Of a stretch of 64,000 nucleotides of DNA, positions 34,957 through 45,806 are shown one piece after another (within the stretch, counting starts at the first letter, position 1; every line of letters starts with the position of its first letter). The notes beneath the pieces are model-generated. The model searched no databases. It had not been told where the DNA came from and saw nothing but the letters and a program-made list of their open reading frames with translations. This stretch comes from Cucumis sativus. Its lineage: Eukaryota > Streptophyta > Magnoliopsida > Cucurbitales > Cucurbitaceae. The stretch is from NCBI RefSeq assembly GCF_000004075.3, contig NC_026659.2, forward strand, positions 27,422,272 to 27,486,271, written 5' to 3'. Made by a program: the position numbers and the translations under genes.

Positions 34957-37295
34957 TACAACCAACTAGAAAACAAAAGTTTGCATGTAGTGGCCCTGCA
35001 AAAGAATCCCGAAACGTGGTGAATGTGCTGTATGCTCACTGAAGGTGGGGTGGTTCACTCGTTAGCTTTCATTAAGGTGAAGGACTGGAGAAAGTTTATG
35101 GAATGGGATAGGTCACAAAATTTTGAGGCTTTAGACGCGGGGGGGTGCACATGCCTGATGTAGTAACAAAGCCTGATAAAAAGTGAACGCTAAAAATGTT
35201 AGAAAACATTGCTCTAAGGCATGCTGGTTTAGCGAGGTAGATGTTGGTTCGACATGTATTAATAAGCAGGTTTTCTTGTTTGCTTTCACTTTTTTCTTTA
35301 TCCATCCCCAGAAGTGCCATCATTTGAGAAAGGAGGCCTTCTTTGATCTCTCTGACTGACGGTCCTGATTTTGTTAGATTGTAACGTTGTTCAAGTGGAT
35401 TTTAATAGGTTTTATTCAGGATCTCGGTGCGTCAGGCAATGAAACTGTACTGCAGGAGTATCCTTGACCATGAACTGAATTAGAAAATGTTCATGGAAAG
35501 CTTACAATACGCCCTGGACTTGGGCTTCTATCCGTACTTGGTTTGGTTTTCTTCTTCTATATTCAGATGTATTTGAAGATATATGTCTTTTCCTTTGCTT
35601 TTCTACTGCAAGTTTTTGTCAATGTCAGGTATTGTGACCCTGATCGATGCTTGATCGCCTCATATCTATTATGATCTATAGAAATGGTAAGTCTTTGGTA
35701 CCGGACTTACTTTCTGTTTTATACAACCAAGGTCAGAAGACTTGTTGCAAAATTTCTGATTCTACCGATCTAGGCAAGTTTTTTTATTAACTGTTACTAC
35801 GTCTATGAATTATGATGTTAAAGGTTGATTGAGTGAATAAATATTGCAGTATCATTGGACAGTGTTGGTGTCATATTACTATTTAGTCCTTATTAAGTCA
35901 AAAGTTTATAATTCCTATGAATGTTACAATTGGATTACTATAAGCTTACATGATGTGATATCTAGTGAGAGTTGGTGAGAAATTCGAGTTGAAATTAGGG
36001 CCTTTAAAAACCACAATCGCTTATAATTCCTCCAAAGTGCTTTCAATTCTGATTTCCCTTTTTCTTTTACCAACTCTCTAAGTAAGATACTATCACGAGT
36101 ACGTCGTCTAAATTTTAACAATATTTAACAGATTTATCGATTAATTAACATAGAAGACGAACTTGAAAATTCTTGAAATATCAGCAGTTCTTGATTACTT
36201 ATTATACTTATTAAGGAGACCATCTTAAATGAAGAAACTAAGATGTTTAGGAAATATGTTATTTAATTGGTAATCTAAGTAGCAACTTGGCTTATAGGAG
36301 GTAGGTCTAGAAATGGAGATTTGACATAAATTCAGTTGTCCATATTAGTCTCTCTTGGTTGGCTACTTGTTAGGGCGCTAACCTCAATTGAGCCATTATT
36401 AAATGATATGTTAAAATAGTCACGTACCATTTTTAAATGTTCATAGTTTTGTTGCACATAGAAATTAGGAAACACCGCAGTCTATTAAAACTTAAATAGT
36501 AGACAAAATTGAAAAAAACATCAACTTGTTTCAATATGTGACATTGGTTATTTGGTTTTAAGTTTCAACTCTAGATTTTCAATCCTAACTGCACAAGCTT
36601 TAATATGATTTTAATTTTAACCCCTTCACTTTTAAGATAATATAAAAGGATGATTAAATTAGACTAATTTTATCTAATACAACAACTTTTTCTTTAACTC
36701 TCTTTTACAATCATACAGTTAAAACTTTCTAACTTCAATGTATTAATAATTACATAACTTAAAGTCACTACTCAATTTCCTGCTTTTAACACATCCAATG
36801 TATCATGATTCATTAGGACTATAAATAAAACTTTGGTTATTTGCCCTCAAATCATTTCTTATTTTGGTTATTCATAAACTAAGCATGGACAAGAACCTCC
36901 TATAGCCGGTGACACAACCCCAAAAGTCCACATACCGATCCCACTTCTTACTATAACACAAAAAACAAAGCAAATTACAAAATCATGTGATAAACTAATC
37001 ACCATAACAAAGTAAAGATACCCACTCAAATCTCCCCACGTATGCAAATTCATCTCCAAATCAAAGCCTATTGGTAAAGATAGTAATGAACACAGTAAAG
37101 AAAGAAGCAGAGAATCACAATTCAGTAGTCAGAGTGGCCACTGCCGCAGGCAGCCATCCCAAGAAAAGCAAAAGCCTCACCTCCGCCACATTCTTCAATA
37201 CCAAAATCACCAAATTTCAACAACAAATCAAATTAAATTTCAAATTTTGAAGCCGCCCCCTCCCAATTCCTTTTCTTCTTCTTCTTTCTTAAAAA
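34957..37295. other. Intergenic, nothing recognised
   Basis: DUF789 3' UTR for the first several hundred bp, then AT-rich DNA. ORFs on the minus strand at 35096-35323 and 36868-37059 have no motif and no splice context. A leader with many C and T runs precedes the next gene. Confidence 0.5.
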
Positions 37296-38146
37296 ATGGC
37301 AGTCTCAGCTATTGTTTTGGCCACCATCACTTCTCTTCATCTCATAGCCTTTGTCCTTGCCGTTGGCGCCGAGCGTCGTCGCAGCACCGTAAGTTTCTCA
37401 GCTCACTGATTCACTGACCTTTTTTCATTAATCTCTGTGAATGGAAAGGCTTTTATATTTCTTTGTACTCTGTTTTTTTTTTTCTTTTTTTCTTTTTGTG
37501 AAGGCTAATATTGTGCCAGATGAGTACGACGAAAAGACTTACTGTGTGTACGGCACCGACGCATCTACGGTGTACGGACTGTCGGCATTCGGTTTGCTTC
37601 TCATAAGCCAAGCGGTGGTTAACGGCGTTACTAGATGTTTCTGCTGTGGGAAAGGTTTAATTAGTGGAAAAACCACCACTGTTGCCATTTTCTTCTTTGT
37701 CTTTTCTTGGTATGTAGATCCTTTCATTTTTAAATTTGTTAATTTAAAACATACGGGTTTTGAAAACGACACAAAACCCTTCAACCCCATCAAACAAAAA
37801 CCCAACCTTGATGGCAATATTCGTTTAATTTATATTACTTTGTTTTTATAGGATTAGCTTCATCGGAGCAGAGATCGGACTATTGGCCGGATCGGCTAGG
37901 AATGCTTACCACACAAAGTACAGGGCGACGTTTGGGGTGGAAAAACTATCGTGTGCGACTCTCCGGAAAGGGGTGTTTGCCGGCGCAGCCGCGATGACGG
38001 TGCTATCGATGGTGGGTTCGATTTTGTACTACTGGATGCATTCGAAAGCCGATACAGGGGGATGGGAGAAGCACCAGAATAACGAAGGTGTGGGCATGGG
38101 GACGGCGGGTGTTCATCTTCACATGAAGCAACAGAATGCTCAATAG
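37296..38146 (+). CDS. DUF1218 membrane protein (MWL-like)
   Basis: Three exons: 37296-37388, 37504-37709, 37852-38146; GT-AG, 197 residues. Four hydrophobic segments: an N-terminal one (MAVSAIVLATITSLHLIAFV), then VYGLSAFGLLLISQAVV, VAIFFFVFSWISFIGAEIGLL and GAAAMTVLSMVGSILYYW. Cysteines typical of DUF1218 are present (YCVYGTD, RCFCCGKG, KLSCATLRKG). Arabidopsis MODIFYING WALL LIGNIN-1 and -2 belong to this family and influence lignin in secondary walls, from the endomembrane system. Which of the several DUF1218 proteins is the orthologue cannot be told here. The start is the first ATG of the hydrophobic leader, in a purine-rich context (AAAAAATGGC). Confidence 0.9.
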
Positions 38147-38886
38147 ATTAATTTGGTTTTTGGAATTGGTTTAGTGATTTTGCGATGAGAATTAATGGTT
38201 GTTATTAAAATGGGGAAGTGTTTGTTTGTAAGGAAGAAGAAAGGGGAAAGTGTTTGAAAAGCACTCGTATCAATCATCAAATTAAGCTTTGCTTAGCTTT
38301 TGTTTCTTTATTCGAGTGTGTGTCTCGTATTTTAAGGAAATTTTTCTCCTTTTAGGACGCGTCGTCTTGAAGTTCCAACTTTGAATTTTGCTATTGGAGA
38401 TTTTTTTCTAGGGTTTCTCAAAGTGAACTTAGGACTCAAAGAACATGCTTGCCTTTGCTTTTTGTTACATTTAAGCCATGGATTTGCTAATCTAAACATT
38501 AATAGGTTTCATTTATTTGTTTACTTTGATTGTTGTTTATGAGTCTCATGTAATCAACAATAAATTAGCAATATGTGTAGTTAATTATCTAAATTTTTTT
38601 TAATGAGGTAATTTTTTGGGTTATGAAGGTTGAAATATTGATTATTATTATTTTGGGATGAGATTGAAAATTGAATGTTGAGAATGGAAAAGAAATAAAT
38701 TAGAAAATGGGAATGTGATCATATTAACAAAAAATCTTAATACAGAAATTAATTAAAAGAGAGCATGCCACACACAACTAATTTCAATCCACTCTTCAAA
38801 TGAGTGTTTAAATAAGTTCACAATTTTACATCTAATTCTCTCTCAAATCAAACCATAAACTAATTAAAAACTAATCCTGTCATAAC

Positions 38887-40107
38887 ATGTCGAATCCCCA
38901 TGGCCGTCGCAGATTTGTATATTCCATTTTAGGCAATGGCAAAGGTTCGTCGTACTGATCCATATATATAATCTTTAAACTTCATGGACAAAAAACTCAG
39001 TGTCATTCCTTGCTAAAATGGGGTGTTTCGGAATTTGAATTTGCAGTGGCGGAGCTGATGCTGTGGAAGAACAAGAGACAATCGGGGGCCATGGTGGCCG
39101 GAATGAGCTGTGTTTGGTTGATGGTGGAGGTTTTAGATTACCATTTGATTACTCTTATTTCCCATCTTCTCATCATCCTCATGCTTCTTCTCTTCTTATG
39201 GAAGAAATTAGCATTTTTCACAGTCCCATGGTAACACACTAACACTAATTATAATTTAATGTGAATTTAAAAGCACTTAATTGTATTGGTAACATAGTAA
39301 TGTTTTTTATATTTTATCATTATTTTGAATGGTATAGGAGTCCACCCAATGCCCAAGATTTAGAAATCTCAGACTCCACTTTCACTCATCTCTTTCAAAC
39401 ATTCAATTGGTTCCTCCACAGCTTCTTTCAAATTTCCAATGGCAATGACTTTAAGCTCTTTGCAATGGTACCCTCAATAATCTATGTTTATTATTTCTCA
39501 TCTTCTCCTTTAATTCCCTTTAAAACTACACATTAAACTATCATCTCAATATCTATAATAATTATACCATTTACAACTTCTAACCCTAAAAAACAAACCC
39601 TAAACTTATACGTTTTTATTGAATCGTATGAGTTTAAGGATTACATTTTTATCACTGGAGGACTCAATTTTTGGAATGAAAAGTTCAAAAAATATAATTG
39701 CAGTATATAATTTTCCTTTTCTTTTTGTAGGTAATGGGTGGCCTTTGGTTATTATCCGTTGTTGGAGAGTCAGTGAACTTATTCAATCTCGTGTATATTG
39801 GTATATTCTCTTTTTCTATTTGACTAGAATCTTGTCCTAAAATGTGATTAACAGTTTTAAAACACGATTTCTCTACCAAAGCTAACTTGTCTTTTTTTTC
39901 CTATTGATATGATTGAACAAAATGAAATGATATGGATGATAAGTATTTGTGACCTTACAAATAGTTCCTGTTGTATACGACAAGTATGAGGAGGGATTCA
40001 ATAAGGTTGCCTCTCACATCAAAGCTAATATGGACTACTATTTCCACTTGATTGATTCCAAATTTCTCACCAAAATTCCAAGGTGGCATAATATCAAACA
40101 ATCTTAA
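38887..40107 (+). CDS. Reticulon-like protein, plant RTNLB family
   Basis: Reconstructed from five short exons: 38887-38944, 39047-39230, 39338-39467, 39731-39800, 39944-40107. All are GT-AG, phases agree, 201 residues. It begins MSNPHGRRRFVYSILGNGKVAEL and goes straight into the reticulon domain: AELMLWKNKRQSGAMVAG, a long hydrophobic hairpin (VWLMVEVLDYHLITLISH, LLIILMLLLFLWKK), a hydrophilic loop (PPNAQDLEISDSTF), then a second hairpin (MVMGGLWLLSVVGESVNLF) and the C-terminal HTVP-like VPVVYDKYEEGF. It ends FLTKIPRW plus a short basic tail. Reticulons wedge into the ER membrane and shape tubules. Short N-terminus and total size fit the small RTNLB group. Because exons are short, no ORF shows the gene as a whole. 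Confidence 0.87.
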
Positions 40108-41716
40108 AATCATTCTTAATCTTAACCTTATAATAATTACATATATAATCCATATTATATGTGTAGATTTTCTTTTTGCAAACCTTTCATTCCTAAGTGT
40201 TGATTCATTTTTTCCCTTTTCTATATATAAATTAAATGAGGCACTTTGATGATTCAATAGTCTCTCTTGTATTATATTTCTCTTGTTTTGAGAAAAGAAT
40301 TCATCTCGTTCATGATTATTTTCACTCTATACATAAATTAAAATCAACTCACAAAATAAGATAATAAAATTACTCTTCTCTTCTCTGAAATTAGAAATTA
40401 TTTTCCAATCGAAAATAAGTTGAAAAAACTAGAGAAAGATGACAGAAGATGAATAACCTTTCACAGTAACTTTTTCATATAACAATTGTTGTCTTATTTA
40501 ATTCCAAAATTAATTAACGTCTCTAATGTTTATGTTAATTTGTATTCTTAAAGAACTTGGGAAGAGATGTGGTTTAAATTACATAAATTTTATTGTTGTA
40601 TTTAACAAAGTTTTAAATCGATTCACAAAAATTGAAAGATGTTATATCGAATTGGGGTTTGGAGTTTTATTTAAAAGAAACACACCCCCTATGTAGGGTT
40701 ATAAAAACACTTATATCCAATGGGCAATAGGTTTTTCTTTTACTATTCATTTAGAATTAGACATAGGATTAAATTCTCAAGATAAGTATAAGAATTCCAA
40801 ATAATTGTTCCTTAGTTTTGAGATTAAATTTGATAAAATTACAATATTTTTTTAGTGAAAATGTATACATAATCTCGTGTTTTCTAGTTCACTTAGATTT
40901 TTATTTTTGGTATCATAATTGAAGAGGGGGAAAATATTTGAATTTTGAAAAGAATAATTGAATTGAAAGAGAACCACATTTGTATAAAGGTAGAAAAGAG
41001 TCAAAGGGAAAAAAATGGGAATATCTTTGAAACATATCCACATCTTAGCTTTTTATAGATAGGATTATTATTCTGTAATTAGGTTGAGAATAATTAATAG
41101 AATACACACTTACCCCCATGCACCACCAATTCACCCAATTACCCTTTTCTCTTTTACTTTCTTTTCAATTCTTCAATTATTTACATTCCAAATATGGTCA
41201 AACATCCATATATTGACCAATCATCCCTAACTTTTGAACGTTTATTTATATTTTATGGATGAATTTCAACAAACATTATTATATATACTTGACCTTTTGC
41301 ATCACAACTTGACCTAGTAATTAGCAGTGAAAATTTTATCATAAACACATAATTAATTATTTACCATATTAATTATGTAGTTAGAAGAAAAAATGAATTA
41401 ATGAACACCTAATAATGTGGAAGCTGACTTTGATTTCTCGCCCGCATCTTCCGTAATGGAAAAATTGTGTCCTCATTAGTCATTATTCTCCTTTTTTTCT
41501 TTTACTAATCCTTTTTTTAAAAAAATTAGTTTTTCTAAACTTAACTAAAACTTCAATAACCCAAAATATATTTAAATTACGAGCCATTTAATCCATGACC
41601 TAAAAGTCAAAAAGTCAACAAATGTTGGGCTCTTTATTCAATTGTTTTTGCTATGAGATTCCTTTTATATTTAGTCCAGGTGGTATTATATTATTGGTGG
41701 AGGGTTTGGATATTAC
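40108..41716. other. Intergenic, AT-rich
   Basis: No gene seen. Directly upstream of the small-peptide gene the sequence becomes promoter-like, with a TATA run. Confidence 0.5.
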
Positions 41717-41729
41717 ATATATATATATA
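41717..41729 (+). promoter_or_regulatory. TATA box of the small membrane peptide gene
   Basis: An alternating TA run ending in TATATAG lies about 80 bp upstream of ATG 41808, a normal spacing for TATA plus a short leader. Confidence 0.5.
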
Positions 41730-41807
41730 GACCTCTTGACTTGGCCCTTCTTCCTTATTCTTCACTTCTAATAATCCAATCTCATCAACCTACACATTTA
41801 CTCTTAG

Positions 41808-42023
41808 ATGGTGAGGGTATTGAGAGATTTCCACGGCGGAGGATTGACGATCGCTTCCCCAGTTTTGATATTTTGGGCGGTGGTGCTTTCGATTTCGATC
41901 ATCACAACAGTTATATTCTCCTGCACCGGCGGCAGCGGCGCTAAAGATAAGGACACGTCCCATGCCGATACTTACGGTGGTGCTGCTTGTGCTGCCGGCT
42001 GTGGAGGCGGCTGCGGCGCTTAA
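41808..42023 (+). CDS. Small membrane peptide with Gly/Cys-rich tail (71 aa)
   Basis: A single-exon 71-residue ORF. The first 14 residues are mixed (MVRVLRDFHGGGLT). One membrane helix covers residues 15-38 (PVLIFWAVVLSISIITTVIF), then CTGGSGAKDKDTSHADTY and the tail GGAACAAGCGGGCGA. G+C content is clearly higher than in the flanking DNA, and the codon pattern looks coding. A TATA box sits in front. Short plant proteins with one helix and a GCGGGC-like end exist; I cannot name a function. The tail could bind metal or be palmitoylated (inference only). Confidence 0.62.
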   Translation: MVRVLRDFHGGGLTIASPVLIFWAVVLSISIITTVIFSCTGGSGAKDKDTSHADTYGGAACAAGCGGGCGA

Positions 42024-44416
42024 TCTCATCCAACAACGGAAATTTTCACCACCAGATCGATGTAATTTGATTTCCTTTTTCTCACTTTTCAATTCTTCTC
42101 CTTTTAGGAGGGTGATGATTATATTATAGGGATTTTCAGTTTGGTTGGTTTAAAATATGTGAAACAAATTGACATATTTGATAAAGAAAATGTAAAGATT
42201 TGAAATATTTGAATGAAAGGGTTCGTTAAACACGTTGTGTTTATCCAAATATAGCGTTGGTTCTTCTTTTACATTCCCCACTTTTTATTCCTCTGCCGAC
42301 ATTATTATTATTGTTTCCATTTTTCTTTTTCAAATCTTTTATTTGGTTTCTAAATTTTGTACTAATATAATTATATATGTTTACTATCGAATTCGAACTT
42401 TTAATTTCATCTCATTAAGTTCGTCCTACAAAATTTTATTTTTTCTTATCACTTAATTCCGACTACAATCGTTAAACTTAATATCTATTAAGTAATTAAA
42501 ATAAATTTAATTACTTTTTATGAAATTTTCATAAATATTAAAATTATTTTGAACTTTCACGTATTAATTATTCCTATTTTGTAAATTAGTAAGAAAAAAT
42601 GCAAAATATTGAAATTTAGGACCAATTCAAAATCAATTCAAACTTCTAACAGAAAAATTATAAAATTCTACTACCTAAGAATAAAAAAAAAACTAAGTTT
42701 ACATTCTTTTTCTAATTACTAAATAATTGAATAGTAACTTGAAGTTAAAAAAAAAGAGATAAAAAATTATAACAAATAGTAAATTTCACATCCTATTAAT
42801 AATAAACACTAATATGTTTGCATTAATAGATAATTAAAAAGTCTACTAATAATATAATCTAAAATTTTACTGTAGCTTTTAAATATATTCATTTAATTTG
42901 ATTAGAAAAAAAAAAAAAAAGTTAGTTATGTGAACGGTTAGGCCGTTAAGTAGAGAGGCAGAGAGAAGAGCAATTGGATTTAGATGGAAAGACGTCGGCT
43001 TGGCCTTTCGCTAAGCCCAAAAGTCAAGATGTGTCCAAAAGTTATTTCTTTGTTTTTGAGAAAAGGGATGGTGTTTAATAAGCACTTTTAGTGCATATAT
43101 AAGTGATAGTGCTACACACATTGGATACATCCAAATTGTATTTACATAATGAGAGATCTAAGAACATAATATAATACTCCATTTGGTTACGTAGAAATTA
43201 AATATTTCGATGCCCTTAAAAACAAATTCCCAATTGTCACACTATTGTCTAATATTCCCTACCCACTCCAATCATCTTTTGTTATTAAAGAAATGGAAAT
43301 GTATTTGATTGTTTAATAGATAAACCATACGAATAAATTAGTTAAATTGAAATTAACGTAATTCAACTTAATTTAAGTCCGTACTTTCAATTTTGATGTT
43401 TAGCTTTACTTGTTCCATTTAACGGTTTTTTATTTCTACTTTTTAAAAATCTATCCCACCTCTAAACTTAGCTTATTGCTTTCTTAAGTAAATTTTACCA
43501 ATATTTTTAAATATTTGATGGATGGATTAGCTTAATTTAAAAGATAAAGTTAGATCAAATAAGATTATTTGTGTGGGATTCTTTTTCCTTGTTTCTTTTG
43601 TTTTAAGAAATAATAATAAATATTATATAATGTTTTTTCCTTTGTTACATCAATGCTATAATTTAATATTAGTTTTCATAAATATATCATATCTAACAAA
43701 ATAAAAAAGTCCATAAAATTCAATCATTTTTAAAAAGATTCATGTTTATCCTTCCTTTCCATCGTTTTTCTTTTACCTTTATATTATTTTGAAATAATGA
43801 TATTTGTTTTTAATCGATCAAATGTAAACAATTGTGTTGAAATATATTACAGGTAAAGAGAGATATTACATGATAGGTTAAGAACGAGGAATCTAAAGAT
43901 CATCCCCACAAATGAAATGAAATGAAAGTTGAAACTGACCCATTTAATATACGATGGCCCCCCAATACATACATAATTAAATTGGAAGGTAAAGTAGAGC
44001 CTTAAAAGTACCAAATTTTGATTTGGATTTCAACCCCTACGGCCCTTTGTTTTCTCCGCGCCTCATCAAACAAGTGGGACTCACCACTCGAGAACGGCTA
44101 CTTCTCTCCATTCATTCACATACCAATTTCTCATTTTATTTCTACGTTTGTGGGGGTTCGTTCCCACGTAGAGAGCATACTAGGTGGGTCAACAACGAGA
44201 TCCCAACCGTTGGTTTTAGTTAAATCAAAAGAGTTAGAAGAATGGTGATTGGTTGGGAAGAGTGGGTCATAGTAGAAAAGAGAATCATAATTGTGATGTG
44301 GCACTTTAACGGTTAGGTATTATTTTAGTAATTGCAATGTCCTTTGGGTGGAGAATTAAGCATCACCGTCTGATCATTCCCAGTCCCTCAGTGGGCCATA
44401 TATAAAAATAGTGTAT
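42024..44416. other. Intergenic, very AT-rich
   Basis: 3' UTR of the small gene, then AT-rich DNA with A runs (for example near 42905). Two overlapping ORFs at 44018-44248 lack any recognisable motif and are in a slightly GC-richer patch. Nothing else supported. Confidence 0.5.
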
Positions 44417-44422
44417 TAAAAA
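44417..44422 (-). terminator. Pol III terminator of tRNA-Cys
   Basis: A T run on the minus strand directly after the tRNA discriminator base. Confidence 0.7.
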
Positions 44423-44494
44423 AGGGCCCAACCAGGTTCGAACTGGTGACCTCTTGATCTGCAGTCAAATGCTCTACCACTGAGCTATGGACCC
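44423..44494 (-). tRNA. tRNA-Cys (GCA)
   Basis: 72-nt cloverleaf on the minus strand. The acceptor stem GGGTCCA pairs with TGGGCCC. The D arm has TAGCTCAGTGGTAGAGC (box A). The anticodon arm is TTTGA-CTGCAGA-TCAAG, with anticodon GCA. The T arm contains GGTTCGAAC-type box B (AGTTCGAACCT). The discriminator base is U73, as needed for cysteinyl-tRNA synthetase. No intron, no encoded CCA. The cloverleaf has no visible defects, so it is probably a working nuclear gene. Confidence 0.96.
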
Positions 44495-44650
44495 AACTGA
44501 TTACTATAAAATATCTCACCTCTAAAATTTTTAAATTGGGTTAATTTTAATTCTAATTTTTATTAATATCGTTAAAAAAATTTCATTATTTTCTACAAAA
44601 AAAAAAATCACAATTATCTGACTATAGTAAAAATAATAGGAAAGAAAGAT

Positions 44651-44804
44651 TCAATTTAATTCTATAACTTTCAAGTATATCAATTTAATTCTATAACTTT
44701 CAAGTATATCAATTTAATTCTATAACTTTCAAGTATATCAATTTAATTCTAGAACTTTCAAGTATATCAATTTAATTCTAGAACTTTCAACTATATCAAT
44801 TTAA
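44651..44804. repeat. 29-bp minisatellite, about five copies
   Basis: Unit begins TCAATTTAATTCTATAACTT and is 29 bp long; five full units plus a part, with one recurrent T-to-G change in the last units. It starts 157 bp upstream of the tRNA-Cys 5' end. Confidence 0.9.
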
Positions 44805-45806
44805 GATCCTTATACTTAAATCAAAATTAAAGTCTTAAATGGTTACAAAATTATAAACTAAATTTGCTTATAAAAATCTATAAATATAAAGCTTTATTTC
44901 TCTTATTTATGACGTTTCACACCAACATGATTGACCATTAAATAGAGTGATGGATGGGATAGTTGTTGAGAGAAAAATAAACATTTGGCAAAATCTATTT
45001 GTTTTTAATGGGAAAATTAAATAAAATACAAAAAAAGAAAAAAGAAAAAAGAAATTGTGTTTATTTTATTTATTTAAAAAAGACAGTCTCCTGACAAACA
45101 CTTGTCAGGAAAGCAAATGTCTCCATGAAACTGCATGTAGCTTCCCGACAGCTTATGGTGGAAAAATGATGAGATGAGAGCTTTTCCCAATCTCTTATCA
45201 AATACCATTTCTATATTTCCTTCATCTACACATTTTCACTTCTTTAATATTATTCATCTGATACTTAGAACACCATCATCTTCATTTTACTGTGCTACCT
45301 TTTTAATAATTGTTTGGTGCCATAGTTTCAACTTCTATCTTCTACTACTAGACATTTGTTTCATCTAATTAAGTCTTAAGATTTCTATTCTTTTATATTC
45401 TATCTTATAGATACATCAATCAATATGAACTAACCAAATTGCATTATTGAAAGTAGTGAAATAATTTTTGGGCATCATCACTCGCTCTACTTTTCTCTTT
45501 TTACCATAGAATATTTTATTGGTTACTAAAAGAATAGTTTAATCAGTCACTAGAAGTTAAAATACTTTTCTGCTTTGTGGAATAGGATTACCTTTTTCCT
45601 ACTACTAGCCATTGAAATGCTCTTCCTTTATTATCTCTCTCTCTAAATAATTTAGACTTTTGGTTTGGAAAAGCTTTACTTTTGAGCTTTCTCTACTCCA
45701 TCCCTGTTGCTTATCCATCCCCAGCTCTCTTACCTTCCCTTTTATCACTCAGTTTAGTTATTTACCCAGTTTTCTCTTTTGCAGAGAAGCTCAATTTCAA
45801 GTTTCC
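44805..45806. other. Promoter region of the ZAR1-like gene
   Basis: AT-rich DNA with the hairpin at 45089-45110. A CT-rich leader starts near 45625 (TCTCTCTCTC). An ORF that continues upstream of ATG 45807 in the same frame is taken as leader, because the signal peptide starts at the internal ATG. Confidence 0.5.
45089..45110. repeat. Perfect 9-bp hairpin
   Basis: TCCTGACAA and TTGTCAGGA are exact inverted repeats around a 4-nt ACAC loop, about 700 bp upstream of the ZAR1-like gene. No T run follows, so it is not terminator-like. Confidence 0.8.

Noticed and set aside
39010-39840. Separate small ORFs in 39.0-39.8 kb as independent genes
   Set aside because: They are exon fragments, or shadows, of the five-exon reticulon gene.
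44018-44248. Two overlapping plus-strand ORFs near the tRNA
   Set aside because: Different frames of the same DNA, no recognisable domain; insufficient support.
45660-45806. N-terminal extension of the ZAR1-like protein
   Set aside because: The signal peptide starts at ATG 45807; the extension would place about 49 residues before it, and the resulting length would exceed the family's.
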